DNA from: Nanosynbacter sp.
GTDB taxonomy: Bacteria > Patescibacteriota > Saccharimonadia > Saccharimonadales > Saccharimonadaceae
DNA: 13,475 nt
Direction: 5' to 3'
Assembly (NCBI GenBank): GCA_015257445.1
Contig: JABZKE010000003.1
Coordinates: 1 to 13,475, forward strand
Shown here: positions 12,092 to 13,475 of the stretch, piece after piece
Position numbering within the stretch: the stretch's first letter is position 1
Layout of the letters: each line of letters begins with the position of its first letter
The notes under the pieces: generated by a model
Database searches by the model: none
Seen by the model: the letters and a program-made list of their open reading frames with translations, nothing else
Told to the model about the DNA's origin: nothing
Program-made: the position numbers and the translations under genes

Positions 12092-12103
12092 ATAAGCTTA
12101 TAG

Positions 12104-12109
12104 TATAAT
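12104..12109 (+). promoter_or_regulatory. -10 box before the right-edge gene, probable leaderless start
   Basis: A consensus TATAAT with no recognisable -35 box. The ATG follows after 6 nt (GGAAGA), where transcription should start, leaving no leader. Confidence 0.5.
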
Positions 12110-12115
12110 GGAAGA

Positions 12116-13475
12116 ATGAATCATAATTTGGCGCCAAATGGTTTGGAAAAAGCGGGAGAACAGGAGGTAAGTGATAATTACCTGAAGTTGATGCAGGCGC
12201 TAAAGGGGGTGGAATTCTTGGGGGAGAAAAAGATGAAAGCTGAAGCAGAGCAGGTTGAAGCTGTGAGTGATTTTGACCTCGAGGGGATTCTGGGTCACAA
12301 GGAAAAATTGGTATCAGATACAGAGAAGGAACATAGTCAAGAATATTTGATACGAGAAAGACATGAAATCATCTGTGACCGTGACCATATTGAAAACCAG
12401 CGAGTGGATGTGGTAGAAAATCTGGAAAATCAGACTTTGGAATACCGCTTTAAGTTGCGTGAACCTTTGGCGGAAATTTCAGAATTGGGGCAGAAATTAC
12501 GTACCGAATCACGCGAAAAAGACGGCGTGGCGGAACTTCAAAGTGGCACTTCGGTGAGACTTGGGGAAATTACCTATCGTGATTTGGAAACGAAGCGTGA
12601 ATTTCGACTCTGTGATGCTCTGGTGTTTGAGAGAAATGGAGTTAAAGTGTCTTTGGCGGATGCGACGGCTCGAGAATTAGGCGACGGGGTGATTTCTAGG
12701 AAGCGTAACACTAGTAATTTAGTACGAGCGGCGATTGGTTTGGTGCAAATGGAAGTGCCAAAAGCGATGGATGACATGGCGGCGCAGCAAATAATGGACG
12801 AAATTTTTAGGCAGGACCTCGGAGTGGAAGACGCTCTAGGTGAAGTTTCGGAGACGGCGGAGCGCGATTATAAAATAGCGAGATATAAGTGGCAGTATAA
12901 ACTAGATGAACTTAGTCCGGATCAGATTGGGCGCGCGGAAAAATTGACGCGTAAAGAGGTTTTCCCGGGATATTCGACTTTTGTGGAGTCTGGGAAGCAT
13001 GATGAATATTTAGCGAAATATGGTAAGGATGTGCGCGCAGTGCATATGCTGAATTCAATGAGTGTGGACTCGGTTTATCAGGTATTAACTACGGGCTTGA
13101 TGAGTACGACCGAGCGGTTCAGCCGGGGAGTGGTAAAAAATGGAATTTCCTCGGTACTGGATATTGATTCTGGGGGTGCGGACAATGTGTTCACTAGGAT
13201 TATGAATGCAGAGCAACGCAGTAAAATTCAGAATCATACGGTGGTATTGAAGCCGGAAATTTTTGATCGTACGGATTGGTATGCCTATAATGTGGACTCT
13301 TATGGTTCGACGAATGAGGCGCACTTTGCGGGGAGATTGGCACCGGAGGAGATTTTTCAGCGCACTATGGGTGATCTTAAGCATTATTCGGCGGACAATG
13401 AACAAATGTTTCGTACGGGTGTCGGGGTGGATTATATTGAAGCGATAGAGGTGGACGAACTGGACCGTGACGAGT
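12116..13475 (+). CDS. Large hypothetical protein, at least 453 aa (3' end cut by window edge)
   Basis: An uninterrupted frame from the ATG at 12116 to the edge. The N-terminal part (to about residue 130) is rich in Glu, Lys and Gln and probably helical or coiled-coil (LGHKEKLVSDTEKEH, then RERHEIICDRDHIENQRVD). The middle (130-290) is mixed. A more conserved-looking block starts at His310: VHMLNSMSVDSVYQVLTTGL, then ERFSRG, SGGADNVFTRI (352-362), and VVLKPEIFDRTDWYAYN. The order 'H-x(n)-hydrophobic-x-x-GL-x-S' followed by a glycine/Asp 'GGAD-x-VFTR' block recalls large proteins I associate with actinobacteria and some ADP-ribosyltransferase-like folds, but that is weak memory. No signal peptide or membrane segment in the visible part. 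Divergent from D, with a likely leaderless promoter at 12104. Confidence 0.75.
   Translation, partial: MNHNLAPNGLEKAGEQEVSDNYLKLMQALKGVEFLGEKKMKAEAEQVEAVSDFDLEGILGHKEKLVSDTEKEHSQEYLIRERHEIICDRDHIENQRVDVVENLENQTLEYRFKLREPLAEISELGQKLRTESREKDGVAELQSGTSVRLGEITYRDLETKREFRLCDALVFERNGVKVSLADATARELGDGVISRKRNTSNLVRAAIGLVQMEVPKAMDDMAAQQIMDEIFRQDLGVEDALGEVSETAERDYKIARYKWQYKLDELSPDQIGRAEKLTRKEVFPGYSTFVESGKHDEYLAKYGKDVRAVHMLNSMSVDSVYQVLTTGLMSTTERFSRGVVKNGISSVLDIDSGGADNVFTRIMNAEQRSKIQNHTVVLKPEIFDRTDWYAYNVDSYGSTNEAHFAGRLAPEEIFQRTMGDLKHYSADNEQMFRTGVGVDYIEAIEVDELDRDE

Noticed and set aside
13085..13405. Minus-strand open frames of 60-110 codons within the right-edge gene (also 12574-12777)
   Set aside because: They are antisense to a 453-codon uninterrupted frame with biased codon use and have no start signals.

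Overview
The window (about 13.5 kb, AT-rich, standard stop-codon use, very short intergenic spaces) looks like a chromosomal segment of a small-genome bacterium. My best guess is a member of the Candidate Phyla Radiation close to Saccharibacteria. That rests on the style of the proteins (stand-alone RNA polymerase alpha-CTD-like proteins, families of helical-repeat proteins with no known function, a DHH/HD pair) and not on any marker gene. TGA acts as a normal stop, which argues against the Gracilibacteria/SR1 code. No rRNA, tRNA, CRISPR array, transposase or integrase was seen.

Left part (1-3250): three minus-strand genes encode proteins that resemble pieces of the transcription machinery. 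The gene cut by the left edge and the gene at 1757-2416 are paralogues with an N-terminal alpha-CTD-like domain; the complete one also ends in a sigma-70 region-4-like helix-turn-helix. The gene at 2686-3165 ends in a clear alpha-CTD. An unrecognised 157-aa gene precedes the left-edge gene in its operon. A plus-strand gene (1095-1547) diverges from that operon and has a paralogue at 9881-10261.

Middle and right (3250-12000, interrupted by one plus-strand operon): four minus-strand paralogues (A 3498-4463, B 6650-7801, C 8175-9287, D 11033-11902) encode 290-385 aa alpha-helical proteins of unknown function. A, B and C share a near-identical control region: a promoter, a 14-bp palindrome at the start point, and a hairpin. 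C is preceded by an intact DUF1653 gene. B is preceded by the wreck of one, with an internal deletion. A has none. A has an in-frame TAG and D a one-base frame change, each cutting off the same C-terminal domain, and in both the lost part is still an open frame just downstream. A small tandem array of these modules has therefore been duplicating and decaying, or some copies are recoded.

Between A and B lies a plus-strand operon (4659-6609) of a DHH phosphoesterase and an HD-domain protein with overlapping ends, probably acting on nucleotides or phosphate esters. At 9881-10683 are two small plus-strand genes, the second from a family I associate with phages and actinobacteria. At the right edge a long plus-strand reading frame (12116 to the end, at least 453 codons) runs out of the window.

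Control signals are unusually legible. Eight promoters have a TTGACA or TTGACT box exactly 17 bp from a TATAAT-like box, most with a TGn extension. Several transcripts should begin with an inverted repeat at their 5' end. Two plus-strand genes (4659 and 12116) have an initiation codon 6-7 nt after the -10 box and so are probably leaderless. Terminators with U-runs separate most units.
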